A stretch of DNA of 64,000 nt. Origin: Meghimatium bilineatum. Lineage: Eukaryota; Mollusca; Gastropoda; Stylommatophora; Philomycidae. Within the stretch, counting starts at the first letter, position 1. Each line of letters begins with the position of its first letter. The stretch lies in contig CM067312.1 of NCBI GenBank assembly GCA_034231615.1, positions 7,303,747-7,367,746 of the forward strand, written 5' to 3'. This document shows, piece by piece, positions 42,601-54,506 of this stretch. The translations under genes were made by a program, and so were the position numbers. Below the pieces are notes generated by a model, which saw only the letters and a program-made list of their open reading frames with translations, was not told where the DNA came from and ran no database searches.

Positions 42601-43049
42601 ATCATCAATTTCTGTGTAATCATTCAACAGATGGTTGCTAAGAAACTGAATTAAATCTGGCCTATCCTTTTTCCAATTATAGAACCTCATTGTGAGTGAC
42701 AGACACTTCATTTGAGAAGGACATAATCCTATTTGTTTGTCCCCTCTTGCCTAGTTCACATAGTGATCCAAATGTCAGCTTGAGTACTGCAGTCTTTGAA
42801 TTCAAATAATTCCATCTGCTCTTTCAGTATTGCAACCCCCTTTCCATGTCACCTTGTTCTGAAAAGGAAGAAAAGTAATAATACTGTGACACTGACCCTC
42901 ATGCATTTTTAACCTTTACCATGCCATCAGCGAATAAACACACACTTCCGGGTGTACTCTGTTCAACCCCGTGGTAGCAGAATTGCTACCGTCACTAGAA
43001 AAACAGCTTTTCTTCCGGAGAAGATAACACTTTTATGCTATTGCTTTAC

Positions 43050-43305
43050 ACTAGGGAGTAAAGAATGGCGACATTATTACATGACAGTCATGCTGTAAGA
43101 GGCGACTACGCAGGACTTGGGCTCGTGATGGTTGGTTCGTCCTAAATAGGGTCAAAGTGACGCAGAAGCTATGCTGAAGTAGGATATATCAGACCGAAAC
43201 ATGCAAATATTGCAGCTAGGATGTAAACTATGACACATTGCACTTCGTTCTCCGAACTACATGATGCTGATCTTCAGGAGCCTGAGAACGAAAGAAGAGG
43301 GAAAG
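43050..43305 (+). mobile_element. SINE-A copy
   Basis: GGGAGTAAAGAATGGCGACA through GTAAGAGGCGACTACGCAGG, CGTTCTCCGAACTACATGAT and GAGAACGAAAGAAG. Confidence 0.7.
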
Positions 43306-43489
43306 TGGATCACGTCCGCTGTTGATAAAAAGCGTACCTCACCATAAGAGCACTTTAATGATAATTGTAATAATAAAATAGTTTGTGATACAAACAATGG
43401 TTAGGTAATAACGAAACATGAAGACGATTTTAAAAAAAAAAGATTTACTACAAAAACATGTCTTGTTTTGTCTTATGCATATGTGTCAT

Positions 43490-43640
43490 TAGGCGTCACG
43501 TGGAGCCAGCACTTTCTTTCGCTGACCGCGATGTTGCCGCTATCGTGCAGCGTTTCTCCTTTCAGATGATTCTTTATTGCAGGCTATCGATGGAATGCGG
43601 CCTGGTTCCAATCAGATTGGTTGGCCGAACCATTTGACTT
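43490..43640. other. CpG-containing island with inverted CCAAT boxes
   Basis: Unusually CpG-rich for this window (GCGTCACGTGGAGCC, GACCGCG, GCCGCTATCGTG). CCAATCAGATTGG at 43608-43620 holds CCAAT in both orientations. No exon with recognised product nearby. Confidence 0.35.
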
Positions 43641-43801
43641 TTTGTGCGTCTATGTATTCTAATAACTTTAACTGTGCAATTGCATATGAAATTACAGAAA
43701 AAAACGTGATCAAAATTATTCATCAATGACCCATACACAAATCTAAGCTTACATAAGGGACTGTTTGACCAACATGTATTAACGAATATATATATATAGC
43801 G

Positions 43802-43805
<4 letters not shown>

Positions 43806-43843
<38 letters not shown>
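43806..43843. repeat. (TA)n microsatellite
   Basis: About 19 TA dinucleotides, preceded by GTATGTG and a shorter TA run. Confidence 0.95.
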
Positions 43844-43846
<3 letters not shown>

Positions 43847-44114
43847 CAGGAATTACGTATAAGCTACACAAGTTGTAGCTTATGGCCCCTCACGTTCTTG
43901 GGGATTCCCAAAAAAATTGTCCGAGTGAGAAATTGTCATATATTACGAATAAAGAACGTGTAAAGGGCCCCGTATCTCAAATAACGTAGAGCCTTATCAA
44001 GTCTAAATCCGGCTCTGTGTATAAAGTGAACCGAAAGATGTTTCCAGAGTGAGACCTACGACACTGAAGGGTTATGGGTTGATGATGATCTCTTCTTTTT
44101 GCCTTAGGTATTAG

Positions 44115-44670
44115 CCTTCGAGAATAGATTCATTCATTCATTTTCCTTTTGCGCTGAAGTTAGCGCAGAGGTCAGATCTCTCCAATTCTGTCTGTTCAAA
44201 GCTATTCTGTGCAGTTCTTGAATAGTATGAATATTGGTTGTTTTACTTTCTCTACGTATTGTTCTTCTGAGTGTTTCTTTTGGTCTACCCCTTGCTCTTT
44301 TGCCTGTAGGTATCCATTCAAGAGATTGGTGGTGTATTCTGTTGGTGTCTGCGCGTAGGACATGCCCGATGTAGGACCAACGGCGTTTTCTGATAACATA
44401 TGTGATGAAATTTTGATGTGTCTCTTTTCTGATTTTATCATTCGATTTTAATTCACTCCAATGGGTGTTAATTATCCTACGAAGACATTTGTTCTCGAAA
44501 CTCAGTAATTTCTTTTCTGAAGATAAAAAGAGCTTTTCCAGCTCTCACATCCATATGATAGCACCGGAATAACGCAGGAATTAAATAAGCGCATTTTCGT
44601 GCGTGCGCTGATTGACTTTGACTTCCAGATATTAGACAGTCTGTTAAATGCATTTGATGCTAGGGCAATG
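44115..44670 (-). mobile_element. LINE ORF2 tail, inverse of 39440-39850
   Basis: The minus strand reads NAFNRLSNIWKSKSISARTK, CVIPVLSYGCESW, then a stop-free stretch with SEKKLLSFENKCLRRI-like sequence and RARGRPKETLRR. Confidence 0.8.
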
Positions 44671-45045
44671 CGATCGAGATGTCTCAGAAAAATCACAAAT
44701 ACTAATTGGAAAAACTTCAAATCTAACGACATACTAAGAGAGGAGACAAAACAAGAATATGTGACGAACATCATTAGAAAACGTCGCTGGACATACATCG
44801 ATCACATACTTAAAATAAAGGAAGACATAACTCCACGACAAGTCTTCATATGGATACCATACGGGAAAAGAAAGCAGGAAAGGCCAAATACAAAAATCAG
44901 AAAACCATTTATGAATGAATTAAAATCAACAGGCATACATGCACAAGACCTGCAATCCTTGGCAACTGACCGACAGGCATGGAAAACTATAATATCCGCC
45001 CTATGTGTCAAACTTGGCAAGAGAGGAACTGACTGATTAGTTTTT
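44640..45045 (+). mobile_element. LINE ORF2 tail
   Basis: RSRCLRKITNTNWKNFKSND, RKRRWTYIDHILKIKED, AWKTIISALCVKLGKRGTD and stop in one open frame; joined head to head with the preceding fragment. Confidence 0.8.
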
Positions 45046-45049
45046 TTGA

Positions 45050-45840
45050 TTATCCTCCTCGCGCACCGGGCATGTCCATAGATGCTCAGATCTCCGCTTC
45101 AGTAAATCTCTCGGGGTATAACGGCTGATCGGTTCTAAGTCTGATAATTGCTCTTTTTGAAATCTTTTCCAGGTGTTCTTTACGGGTCAAGACATATTCA
45201 TTCCCAATTTGCGCATTCTCGATATTTAGTCACGTTCATTCATCTCAAAACCTCTGATCGTGCTGACTCACAAAGAGCAATGAGTATGTCTGCTTGGTCC
45301 ATAGGATAACCATCTGTTATGGTGGCGAGGCTAACTAATTGGTCAGCGTGTTCGGTTTCCTCCACGCCCGCGTGTCTGGGGACAAAGATAAGTGTTATTT
45401 TCCGTAGTGATGTCCACATTTTAGCTCTCTCTAATGACTCCACCCATCCTCTACGTACCTAACCTGTTTTGACTTTCTTAATCATATTTATTTAATCACT
45501 AAGTATGCACGCATGGGAATAGGCTTTCGATTCCAGCCAGTTAAGTGTCTGTGACCCGTCCGTGTATCACAATATCTGTGTCTTCGACATGTTCACAGCC
45601 TTGACCTCAGCATCCACGCTCACATGGATATGTTCCCTGCACTATCTATTTCGGTGTAATGACGGTCATAACTGCCTCTTGAAAGACCATAGGAATGGGT
45701 ATTAATTCCTCGCCATGAATTACGCCTTCTGGGGCGCAAATCTGTTTAATAGTATCATCGGCACGATCCATCCACGATTTGCTTCTCTTGAGCTTGCTTA
45801 TCTTCATACGTGGAAGGTCACTGTGTATCTTCATCTAACC
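45050..45840 (-). mobile_element. LINE RNase H region
   Basis: RKITLIFVPRHAGVEETEHA and SLATITDGYPMDQADI match the end of an RNase H domain. Upstream frame carries KSWMDRADDTIKQICAPEGV. Several stops. Confidence 0.7.
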
Positions 45841-46039
45841 ATCACTAGTGACTGGTCCATGTCAGAACTCACCCGAGGTATGCTAAATTCTGTGAGATAT
45901 GCTCGTAAAATTAAGGAGAAATCTCATAGCCATAAAGGGTGTGTCCCCTGTGTAACTAAGGATGATCAACATCGCTTCACTTTGAGTTATCTCTTTATTC
46001 TTTTCTCCTTATACCCCATAGGTAGAGTGCATCGTATTG

Positions 46040-46400
46040 GGTAGAAGTGCTAGTTATTGGCTTTTGTGTGTGCTTCATATATGTTTGTTTTCGTTGACTT
46101 TTTTATTTATGTAATCCATCGTTTGCATGATCTTCCCCTGGCTTTGTATCCACCGTGTCTGTACATTAATGCTTTTTGAGGGGCGCTTTCTGATTGTAGT
46201 CTGGAAGCATGCGAAAACCACTTACTTTGTTTTCTGATGTAATCCATGATTGACATTGTGTTTGTTAGTTTCTGATGTTTTGTTCTTGATTCGGTGTCTT
46301 ATTGCTACTTCGAGGATTCTACTCCTCAGATAAGTCAGTTCTGTTGTAACAGGTTTTCTTTTGGATTATGTTGTTAGTGTCCACGTTTGATATTTGATGA
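46040..46400 (-). mobile_element. LINE ORF2 tail
   Basis: RHRIKNKTSETNKHNV, SKWFSHASRLQSESAPQKAL and YRHGGYKARGRSCKRWIT on the minus strand. The same family as the split copy at 47290-48620. Confidence 0.7.
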
Positions 46401-46544
46401 TGATGATAGCTCTAAACGTGGCAACTCCCCCACTCTTTACTACGTTCTCTAATGGGCACAACCGTTTTATAATCTCCTCTGTTCTACAAAGCCATTATAT
46501 CCCCTTTTTAATTCGATTCCTTTAATCCATCCAATATCATCTTA

Positions 46545-47060
46545 GTCTCTGTGTCTGTGGAATATTCTACGAATTTCAGGAGAATTGAATTCTGAAGTTA
46601 GGATTTGAAGATATATTATAAATACGATTTCCAAGTTAAAAAAGGTCACATGATAAGGTTTCATGTTTTGATTGGTTGATTTGTGTTGCAAATATGGAGG
46701 TTGCGGTTTATTCAAATGGCGGAAATATTAATACAGATCGTCTACATTTCCAATAATATATTTAAATAGGTACACATAGTTAAACAGTTTATCAAACTTA
46801 AAGTGCTAGTTATATTTATAAATATAACCACACACACACATTTACTGTGTGATAAATATTTAACTGCATATATTATATCGTCATATCGAAATTTTAACCT
46901 CTTATTGACTTATTATATAATTTATTATTATTTATTTATTAAATGTAAATGTTATTTATAAATAATTATAATAATAATTATAAATTAAATATCGTTACCA
47001 GTATTTATTATTTATTAATTACATGATTATGGAGATGAGTTCACGCAGTTATGTTATTTG
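46545..47060. other. AT-rich intergenic stretch, nothing recognised
   Basis: Long TTATTATTTATTT-type sequence. No coding frame, repeat unit or RNA gene seen. Confidence 0.6.
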
Positions 47061-47417
47061 TCCTGCTGTCAGTGCACGAGGATCTGGATGGTGTTGGCAG
47101 CTGTTGTTAGTCTACCCCAAATGTTAATAAATAATCAAACCTAATTGAGAAAGACATGGATAGATATCATAGTAAATTGGTAGCAAGTTTAACAAGCATG
47201 ATGATGATAGTGTATACTGTATCATGTAGTATGTATTCAACTGTATTTATAGACAGTCATGAGATGAATCATCCATCGGTTGTCTGTTTTGTGAGGGCAC
47301 TGTTGATGGTAGTTTGGAAGCATGCAGAAACCTGTTGTCTTTTGATGTATTCCAGATTTGGGAGTGTGTTTGTTAGCCTTCAGATGTTTTTGTTCTTGAT
47401 TCGGTCTCTGGTTAAAC

Positions 47418-47938
47418 TACAGAATAAGTCTTCACTGTGCTATAAATAACACACATTGATTACATTTTTAAGTACCAGACGTCACGGATGTCCGTGTAAC
47501 ACCAATGAAATTGAAAGTAATGGATACTGTGATGTCACATTTCCCGACATCAAGTACATTTATAATTATAATTTTGGTAACTAATTTATTTTTTCAATTA
47601 TAACTGATCCTAACCCATACCCCCATCCCTAATGTAAATACTAATACGAAATTAATATGCCTTTTCAATTAATATACCTTAATTTTAGGCGCAAGTACAG
47701 TATAGTTCTTCACTGTGACCTTTGTTCTAGTTTCGAGGTGTTACAAAAATGTGTAAATTGGAAAACAAACAGATTATGCATAAGTTCGTCGGTGTCTAGA
47801 GTTGAACTGTGTGATTGTCGGATCTACTTTACCTAATTTTAAATACAAATTCTACTAATCAAGCTGCACAGGGTAGGTCATACCTCGAAACTAGAACAAA
47901 GGTCACTGTGAAGACTTATACCGTAGTTGGGCCCAGTC
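47418..47938. mobile_element. Inverted-repeat DNA element inserted in a LINE
   Basis: Left end ACTACAGAATAAGTCTTCAC is inverted at the right end (ACTACGGTATAAGTCTTCAC). GTCTCT flanks both sides and occurs once, as GTCT, in the unsplit LINE at 46305. Inner GTGACCTTTGTTCTAG copies are also inverted. Confidence 0.6.
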
Positions 47939-48529
47939 TCTTATATTGTTACTCCAAGGATTCTTCTTGGACAAGTCATTTCTGTTGTAACAAGTTTTCT
48001 TTTGGTTGTTAGTGTCCATGTTTGACATTGGTAGCATAGTGATGGTATGAAGATCATTTTATATATAGTGCAGTATTGGTGTTCATGTTCACATATTTAA
48101 AAAAAAATAGGAGACATCTGCCCTAAGATCCGGTATGCACTGTAACATTGCATCTATGTTGGATTTCTTTGGTGTTTTTCCCATTCGATGATATGATGCT
48201 TCCAAGATAAATGAATTCTTTTACCTTTCTATTAAGTTGTTGATCATCAATTAGAATACTGAATAGTGTTATTTCTTTCTGTTTTTTCTATTGACATTAC
48301 CTCAGTTTTTTCTGTGTTTATCTTCATGTTAGTCCCTACATATTGTGTGGAGTCTATTTATATGTTGTTGTAGTTCTTTTGTTGTTGTTATTATTGCTTC
48401 ATCGTCTGCAAAAAAAGAATTTCGCACAGGAGGTTGTTTATGTCTTTTTCTTTATTGTTGGCAATTTTACATATGCAATCAATATATGTGATGAATAACA
48501 AGGGAGATAGAACACATCCTTATCACACT

Positions 48530-48607
48530 CCAGAGTGTTTGTGGAATCTCAGAACTCTCCATATTTCCTTCATGTTTGTGGAATCTCAGAACTCTCCATA
48601 TTTCCTT
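48530..48607. repeat. 37-bp direct duplication
   Basis: TTTGTGGAATCTCAGAACTC through TTTCCTTCA occurs twice, within the LINE. Confidence 0.9.
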
Positions 48608-48624
48608 CAAGCATTTTTAATTCT

Positions 48625-49640
48625 ACACTGTTAGTTTGCTAGAGCTGTCGCAATGTTGTTTCAGCGTCTCCAAATGGTTAAACCATGTTCTAATCTATCG
48701 CACACATAAATAAAATTACATATTCATTTAGAACGCACTGAAACACCAAACTTTACTTCCATTTGGACAAGCAGAATAGCAACCACCAACCTCGTAAGAT
48801 TAATAGGCCAAATAATTTTTAATACAATATTTTTATTAATAAATCATTTCTCATATAAAGGTGAATGTATTTATAAATGATTTAGAAATATTCATGAGAA
48901 TTATAAGAAATGTTATTTCATAAACAATAAATAATACATATTTAATGCAGAATGTGCTCTTTGTATAAGTATTCACTTGAATCATGAAGATTTATTCATA
49001 GAAAACACTTTCGTCATCATGGAGAGAGAGGAGGAATAAGCACAGCCGTCGTCATAGTTTTTTTTACCGTATACTTGAATTATTTGACATAAAAATCTTA
49101 TATATTTTACTAAAAAATAATAATATTTAAAAATAAATTAAAAATTTTTAAAGAGGCAAGAATTATAATAGCAAATGTATATATTTCTTTATATATGATA
49201 TTTCCAAGAAATATTGACTCGGCAAAATGCAACAGCCGAAGACATCTTTAACAAAATGGCGGATAAACTTGAATCAGATGGGGATAAGCATGATCACACC
49301 CTATGTGTTTAAAAATCAATAACAATTTTGCGACATCTTTCGCAAGCATTCAAATTTCGTATACAAAGTAAGAAATGATGAATCACCTGAATGTGTTCGA
49401 TCACTTACTATGAAAGTATCAAACGGTATTTCCTAAAGCAGCATACACCAAAATGTGTATAAATGAAAGCGAAACGGAAACTATCCACTTTTATAGACAC
49501 TGAAGTATCATCGATATACTGAATGATAAAGAATTGGTCAATGTGCTCTCGACCGATAAGTAGACTACCAAAAATTATCACAAATGGGGACATAATTGTT
49601 GACGGCAAACCGAATATGCTAAAGTTGCAATATCCAACTA
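48625..49640. other. AT-rich stretch, no gene recognised
   Basis: No splice-bounded exon, family motif or clear repeat end seen. The right end near 49430-49620 may be a LINE remnant on the minus strand (FIIQYIDDTSVSIKVDS is RT-like). Confidence 0.4.
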
Positions 49641-49649
49641 CCTACATAT

Positions 49650-50175
49650 TTAGGCAACATAGATGATGTAGCATTAACCTACAGACTGATCTAAACGTTT
49701 ATAGAGTAGTGGTACTTCCAGTGCTGTTATACAATGGTGAAACATGGACTGTGTATAGACGACATGTGAAGTAGCTCAATCACTTTCATATAATTTGTAT
49801 CAAAAAAAGTTATAAATATCAGATGGCAAGACAAGATTCCACAGTCCTTGACAGATCTGGTATCCCTAGCATTGACACTATTCTGACACAGATTCATTGG
49901 GTAGGTCATATGCCAGATCATCTGCCAAAGATAGTGCCAATAGTGAGTTGCAGAAGGACATACATTCTCAAGGCGGCCAAAAGAAGCACTACAGGGACTC
50001 TTTAAAGACCTCACTGAAAGCCTTTGACCAAGATATATGGGAAGAACTTGCACATAATAGAGCTACATGGCACTGTTCAGAAAAAAAAGGTGCACCATCT
50101 TGTGAAAAAGGAGAGATGCAGCAGCTCAAGAGTGTAGCTAGAAAGTCACGGGAAAATCCCGATGGCACTGTAGAT
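49650..50175 (+). mobile_element. LINE ORF2 tail
   Basis: VVVLPVLLYNGETWTVYRRH, HWVGHMPD, GGQKKHYRDSLKTSLKAFDQ and IWEELAHNRATWH in shifted frames; a clear reverse-transcriptase C-terminus. Confidence 0.85.
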
Positions 50176-50212
50176 GGTCTTTGCTCCCTTTTCGGGCCCC
50201 TACACACGGGCG
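50175..50212 (-). mobile_element. SINE-A 5'-end remnant
   Basis: GTCTTTGCTCCCTTTTCGGG and CCCCTACACACGGGCGC directly after the LINE tail. Confidence 0.5.
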
Positions 50213-50267
50213 CTACTTATAATTTGAGGACTTGGAAAGCATCACATGTAAAGGTTAGTTAAGTTGA

Positions 50268-50525
50268 CGCCCATGTGTTTCGGGGCCGAAGAGGAAAGCA
50301 AAGAATAGCAATACTGTTTACCTTCCATGCATGTTGTAAGCGGCAACTAAGGAGGTTATGGGATGGAGTTGGCTGTGACATCCCATATAGGGTCAGTGAC
50401 GCAAAGTCGGATGTGTCAGGCTGAAAGGCGCAGAATCATAACGTTGTAAACCATGACACAACGCATTCCGTTCTCCGGACTACATCCTGCTATTTTGCAG
50501 GAGTTTGAGAATGAACAAAGAAGTT
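50268..50525 (+). mobile_element. SINE-A copy
   Basis: CCATGTGTTTCGGGGCCGAA through GGGATGGAG, GGGTCAGTGAC, GAAAGGCGCAG and TTTGCAGGAGTTTGAGAATG. Confidence 0.8.
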
Positions 50526-50545
50526 AAGTTGAAGTAACAAACCAC

Positions 50546-50605
50546 CTGTGTGTTGCCAAGGTCTGAGAGGGAAGCAAAGAAAAGGCACTATTCTGGTTGG
50601 TGAAA
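50546..50605 (+). mobile_element. SINE-A 5'-end fragment
   Basis: CCTGTGTGTTGCCAAGGTCT and GAGGGAAGCAAAGAAAAGGC; truncated where a LINE tail begins. Confidence 0.6.
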
Positions 50606-50639
50606 TTATTTTACCTGAGACTTTAAAGATTCTTCGAGG

Positions 50640-50800
50640 AAGATCAAAATAAACTTTACGTAGAACTATTACAAGGGAACGTTTCACCATCGGTATCAGA
50701 AACAATGAAGATCTAAGGCAAATTACAATGAAACGAGAGACATGGAAATCTATGACATCCGCTCTATGCCGTCTTTGGCCCTAGAGGAATAACTAACTAA
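50640..50800 (+). mobile_element. LINE ORF2 tail
   Basis: RRTITRERFTIGIRNNEDLR, WKSMTSALCRLWP and stop. Confidence 0.65.
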
Positions 50801-51430
50801 TAAAGATTCTTAGTTTTGCAGTTTTGCAATTTCCCAGTTTTCTACTGCAATAAAGTTAGCAGATGCTTGCATTAATGATAAAGTTAGCAGATGCTCCCAT
50901 CAATGTTTCCTCGAAGCTTTGCAGTTGAGCACCTCATTAGAAAGTGCCAAATGCAGAATTTATCTTTCATGAAGTCTAATAGTGTGGATCTCAAAAAGAT
51001 CCATACTTACCACATCAAGAAATATTTGCTCTTGCAGTTTTGTAGTTGAACTAACTGCTGTCTGATACATTTAGAGGGAACATAGGTTACTGCATGTATT
51101 CAAATGGAAAAAATCTGGAGACATGTATTTTAAATGAGTGAAACATTTGTTCTCAGCACACCAAAATTGATGTCCAGCTTTAAGTGTTGAAATAGAGCGG
51201 AGTGGACAGTTATTTTTGCTATTGACAGAAGATATATGATACAGTGACCATATTACAGTAAGTATTTCATTGAATTATTGTATTTGCAGTTGAATTTGTT
51301 TATCATTGAAATTGTAAAATATTTTTGAGGTTGTATGTAAGTAAAATATGTTTTTATGCTATTGATACAATTGGTAATGGGCTTGTATTTTACTGTGACT
51401 AAAAGGCTATAAAGGATTATTCTTGATTCT
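50800..51430. other. Intergenic, no gene seen
   Basis: Only a short direct repeat (ATAAAGTTAGCAGATGCT near 50850 and 50880). Confidence 0.5.
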
Positions 51431-52060
51431 TGATTAGAAACTGGCCTCACAGCACGTGGGGCATTCCCATAAGTGCTCTGTCCTTTGTTCCTGCAGCCGC
51501 CCGACTCGATGGTGTTTCAAGTCTAATGCCGCCAAAACAGACGTCGACATCACAGCATAACTCTGGCCCTTGTGACAGGTTTCCTTGTTGTTCCATCCAC
51601 CCACTACGTGCCACAACTAGTTCAAGCACAACGTCGGCCTGTCAGAACAACATGGTAACTGTTATCGAAGTTTGCAACTACAGGATTGTATAGGTGATGT
51701 GTTCTATAAGAAGATAACGGCATGTCATCTACTAAGGTTTTCTGTTCCATGGTTGGTTTGTCTAGTGAGCCATTGGTGTGACCCACAGACGCAGGTTATA
51801 AAGGAATGATTTCTAAAGTCTGCAAAGTTTACCAGGACTCAACTTCGTTGGACCGGTTAGATCGTCTGTATGTCAGATGAAAGTCTTCCAAAGAGACTTC
51901 TATGGCGAACTGTGTGCAGGTAAACATTCAAACGGAGGCTAGAAGAAACGCTTCAAGGACTACTTGAAGACATCTCTTAAGTACTGCAAGAGTGACTCAA
52001 GCTCTTTGGAAACCACAACTATTGACCTTCCAGCCTGAAACAGTCAGATCAGAGCAGGTA
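51430..52060 (+). mobile_element. LINE 3' fragments
   Basis: 51840-52000 reads QLRWTG, MSDESLPKRLLWRTVC and, after shift, KKRFKDYLKTSLKYCKS, related to the tail at 49650-50175. 51695-51800 is also found at 55465-55600. Confidence 0.6.
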
Positions 52061-52434
52061 TTTAAAGTTTTGAACAAGGTAGAAAGTTACAGGTAATTCA
52101 AAACAGACAAAAACGAAAGAAGAGATCAAACGTTTTTCTTTATCTCAAGACCTAATACATTCCTGCTCAAATTGCAACAGATCTTTCAGAGCCTAGATTG
52201 GACTCATTAACCATCCAAGGTCTCACAAACAATCAAACCAAACTTGACCCTTCTTAATGCCATACTCATCTTCACTTGTGAAGAAGAAACATCATCATCA
52301 AGTAATTAAGGTCATATTCTGCAAGTCACATTTTGATCTACCAACCAAAATCAAAATCTCAGTTACAAATGATTAAGAGAACAGTTTAAACTCATATATA
52401 AGGAACATATTCAGAAGATATATATACCGCCAAA
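52060..52434. other. Intergenic, no gene seen
   Basis: No exon, RNA gene or repeat recognised. Confidence 0.5.
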
Positions 52435-52578
52435 GTCAGAAGTGTCGAAACACTGGCAGAAATAAAATGGCAACACATTTCTTTTCTCTGGACTACATCT
52501 GCTGGGAATCTAGTAGGATAATTCTCCAGCAAAAAAGTGAGATCCATTGGGAGTTTGAGAATTAACACTGAAAGAAAA
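52434..52578 (+). mobile_element. SINE-B copy
   Basis: ACTGGCAGAAATAAAATGGC through GGACTACATCTGCTGGG and GGGAGTTTGAGAATTAACAC. Confidence 0.7.
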
Positions 52579-52667
52579 GATGGACATTTCTACAGAATGT
52601 TTAAGATAAAAGTAACATAATTGGAAAGTTGCAATTACTGGGAGCAAATATTACCTTGAACATCCTT

Positions 52668-52775
52668 CACCTGTTTGTTGCTGGACCCAAAAGTAAAGCA
52701 AAGAGTAGTAACAACTGACTTCCTATTTATGTTGTAAGAGGTAACTAAAGAGTTGAGAGTGAGGTTGTTACTCAT
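52668..52775 (+). mobile_element. SINE-A 5' fragment
   Basis: ACCTGTTTGTTGCTGGACCC, AAAGTAAAGCAAAGAGTAG and TGTAAGAGGTAACTAAAGAG. Confidence 0.6.
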
Positions 52776-52872
52776 AAAAATAAAAATATAGCAGAAAATT
52801 GATATTGAGAAAAGAAGCAAATTTTGAAACATTGTTGGTGACTCACTGCTCAAACTTGCATTCAAACCACAG

Positions 52873-52951
52873 AGATATATACTAGAGTGAACACAAAATA
52901 ACAATTCTACAATTATATACTAGAGTGAACACAAAATACCAATTCTACAAT
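52873..52951. repeat. 38-bp direct duplication
   Basis: ATATACTAGAGTGAACACAA through TTCTACAAT occurs twice in tandem. Confidence 0.85.
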
Positions 52952-53485
52952 TCTTGTTCCTATAAATGCTCCGTTCTTCATTCCAGCAGCAATCCAAGAG
53001 TGTGCAGACTCAATGTTTATCAGATGTTGCTTATCTGATCTTTGGATCTTTCCAGAGAGTGCACACTTTCTCTCCTCACCCCTGGTCACTCATTTCTGTT
53101 ATTCTTTGTATGCATATGTTACCACCTCCAGCGTCATCTTCATTTTGTAGCTAATCTATACTACCTTTACGAGACCAAGTCTGTAATATATCTAGCCCAG
53201 TATTTACCAATGTGGGGCCCATGCCCCTCAGGGGGGCAATTTGATTGTTCAGGGAGGAAAAAAATAACATTTTTAATATTTAAAAATATGTATATATTAC
53301 ATGGGGTGGGGGGGGGGTGTCAGAATTTTAGAAAGATTTAGGTGGGCATGGTAAATAAAAAGGTTGGGAAACACTATGGTCTATCCAGTTTTGTGAATAT
53401 ATATTAATATATTCATATTAAATATATATTCAAATAAATATTAATTTAAAAAAATATTTTGAAGTAAAAGAATTGAGCAATGATT

Positions 53486-53752
53486 CATCTTCTGTATTCG
53501 TTTTCAAATTCCTGCAGATTGTAGGATGTAGTCTGGAGAATAGAATTGTGTTTTCTTATGGTTTATAGCTTGGGTGTGATAAATGCACTTTTTGAGCTGA
53601 CACAGATTTCAGCTTAGATTCTGGACCACATTTATCCACTATGGGTTGACAGCCAGCAACACCCTGAAACTGTAGTCTCCTCTTACATCATATTATGCAG
53701 GTCATCACTGTAACTATTCTCTGCTCCTAATTTGTGCCCGGCAACATATGGC
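53486..53752 (-). mobile_element. SINE-A copy
   Basis: TCTTCTGTATTCGTTTTCAA through GGATGTAGTCTGGAGAATAG to TTTGTGCCCGGCAACATATG; diverged. Confidence 0.7.
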
Positions 53753-53764
53753 AGATTGATGTTT

Positions 53765-54145
53765 GGTTAGTTTGTTGCTGATCCAGTGGTCCATAGTCTC
53801 ATGCCTTTTGATTCATTGTGTGATATATGCATGTATTTTGAACTGTTTTCTTCCATATAGTGTTTTCCATTTATCAGGCTCCGGATGGAGAAGCATTTTT
53901 TTAAAATATCGTCAAGCACTGGACATTTAACAAGATGGTGATCAACAGTTTTGTAAGGATGAGTGCACAGCTGGCACCCAGGAGTGTGTTGTGGTTGTAT
54001 TCTGTTCAGGTGATATATACTTTGCACATGTTGGGTGTAAAGACAAAAGATGGTACTCTGGTATTTCCTTCCCAAGAGGCTGATATTACTGTTATGATTT
54101 GGGCTGGTTATATATTTGTAGATTTCTTTCCCAGTATTTGCCATT
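53765..54145 (-). mobile_element. LINE RNase H-type C-terminal tail
   Basis: The open frame carries HVQSIYHLNRIQPQHTPGCQ, LCTHPYKTVDHHLVKCPVLD and, at the end, HISHNESKGMRLWTTGSAT. It ends about 120 bp before kinesin exon 1. Confidence 0.75.
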
Positions 54146-54268
54146 GCCCCTCTTTTCAGCCAAGTCTTTGTTCACAGATTTGACAGATTGAATAAAGATG
54201 TTGTCATGTTCAAGATTTGTTTATTGAGTTGATCCTATTCAGTAAATATATGTTACTTTGTTGCAGAC

Positions 54269-54506
54269 ATGTTGGAAGATAAAGCTAAGTTTATACCTGT
54301 AATGGTAGCTCTTCGATGCAGACCTCTCATTGAAAAAGAAATAAAGGAGGGATGTCAACCTTGTTTGCAGACTATCCCAGGCGAACCACAGATCATTTTA
54401 GGAAAAGATCGAGCGTTTACTTACGACTTTGCTTTTGGTCCATCTGATCCACAAATAGAGGTTTATTCAAAGGCTTGCAAAAAACTCATTCATAGCATCT
54501 TTAAAG
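54269..54506 (+). CDS. Kinesin coding exon 1
   Basis: ATG lies two bases after TTGCAG; the donor is AAAG/GTATTG. It encodes beta-1 ([12 protein letters not shown]) through the FTYDFAFGP strand to KLIHSIFKG. The length and sequence match the first quarter of a kinesin-4 motor. Confidence 0.88.

Larger units (their letters stand above)
47290..48620 (-). mobile_element. LINE copy with RT domain, split by an inverted-repeat element
   Basis: 48080-48560 minus gives FADDEAI-like catalytic motif after a shift, TTTKELQQHINRLHTICRD and VKEFIYLGSIIS. 47939-48040 and 47290-47417 are the downstream parts, matching 46180-46400, separated by the insertion at 47418-47938. Confidence 0.7.
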
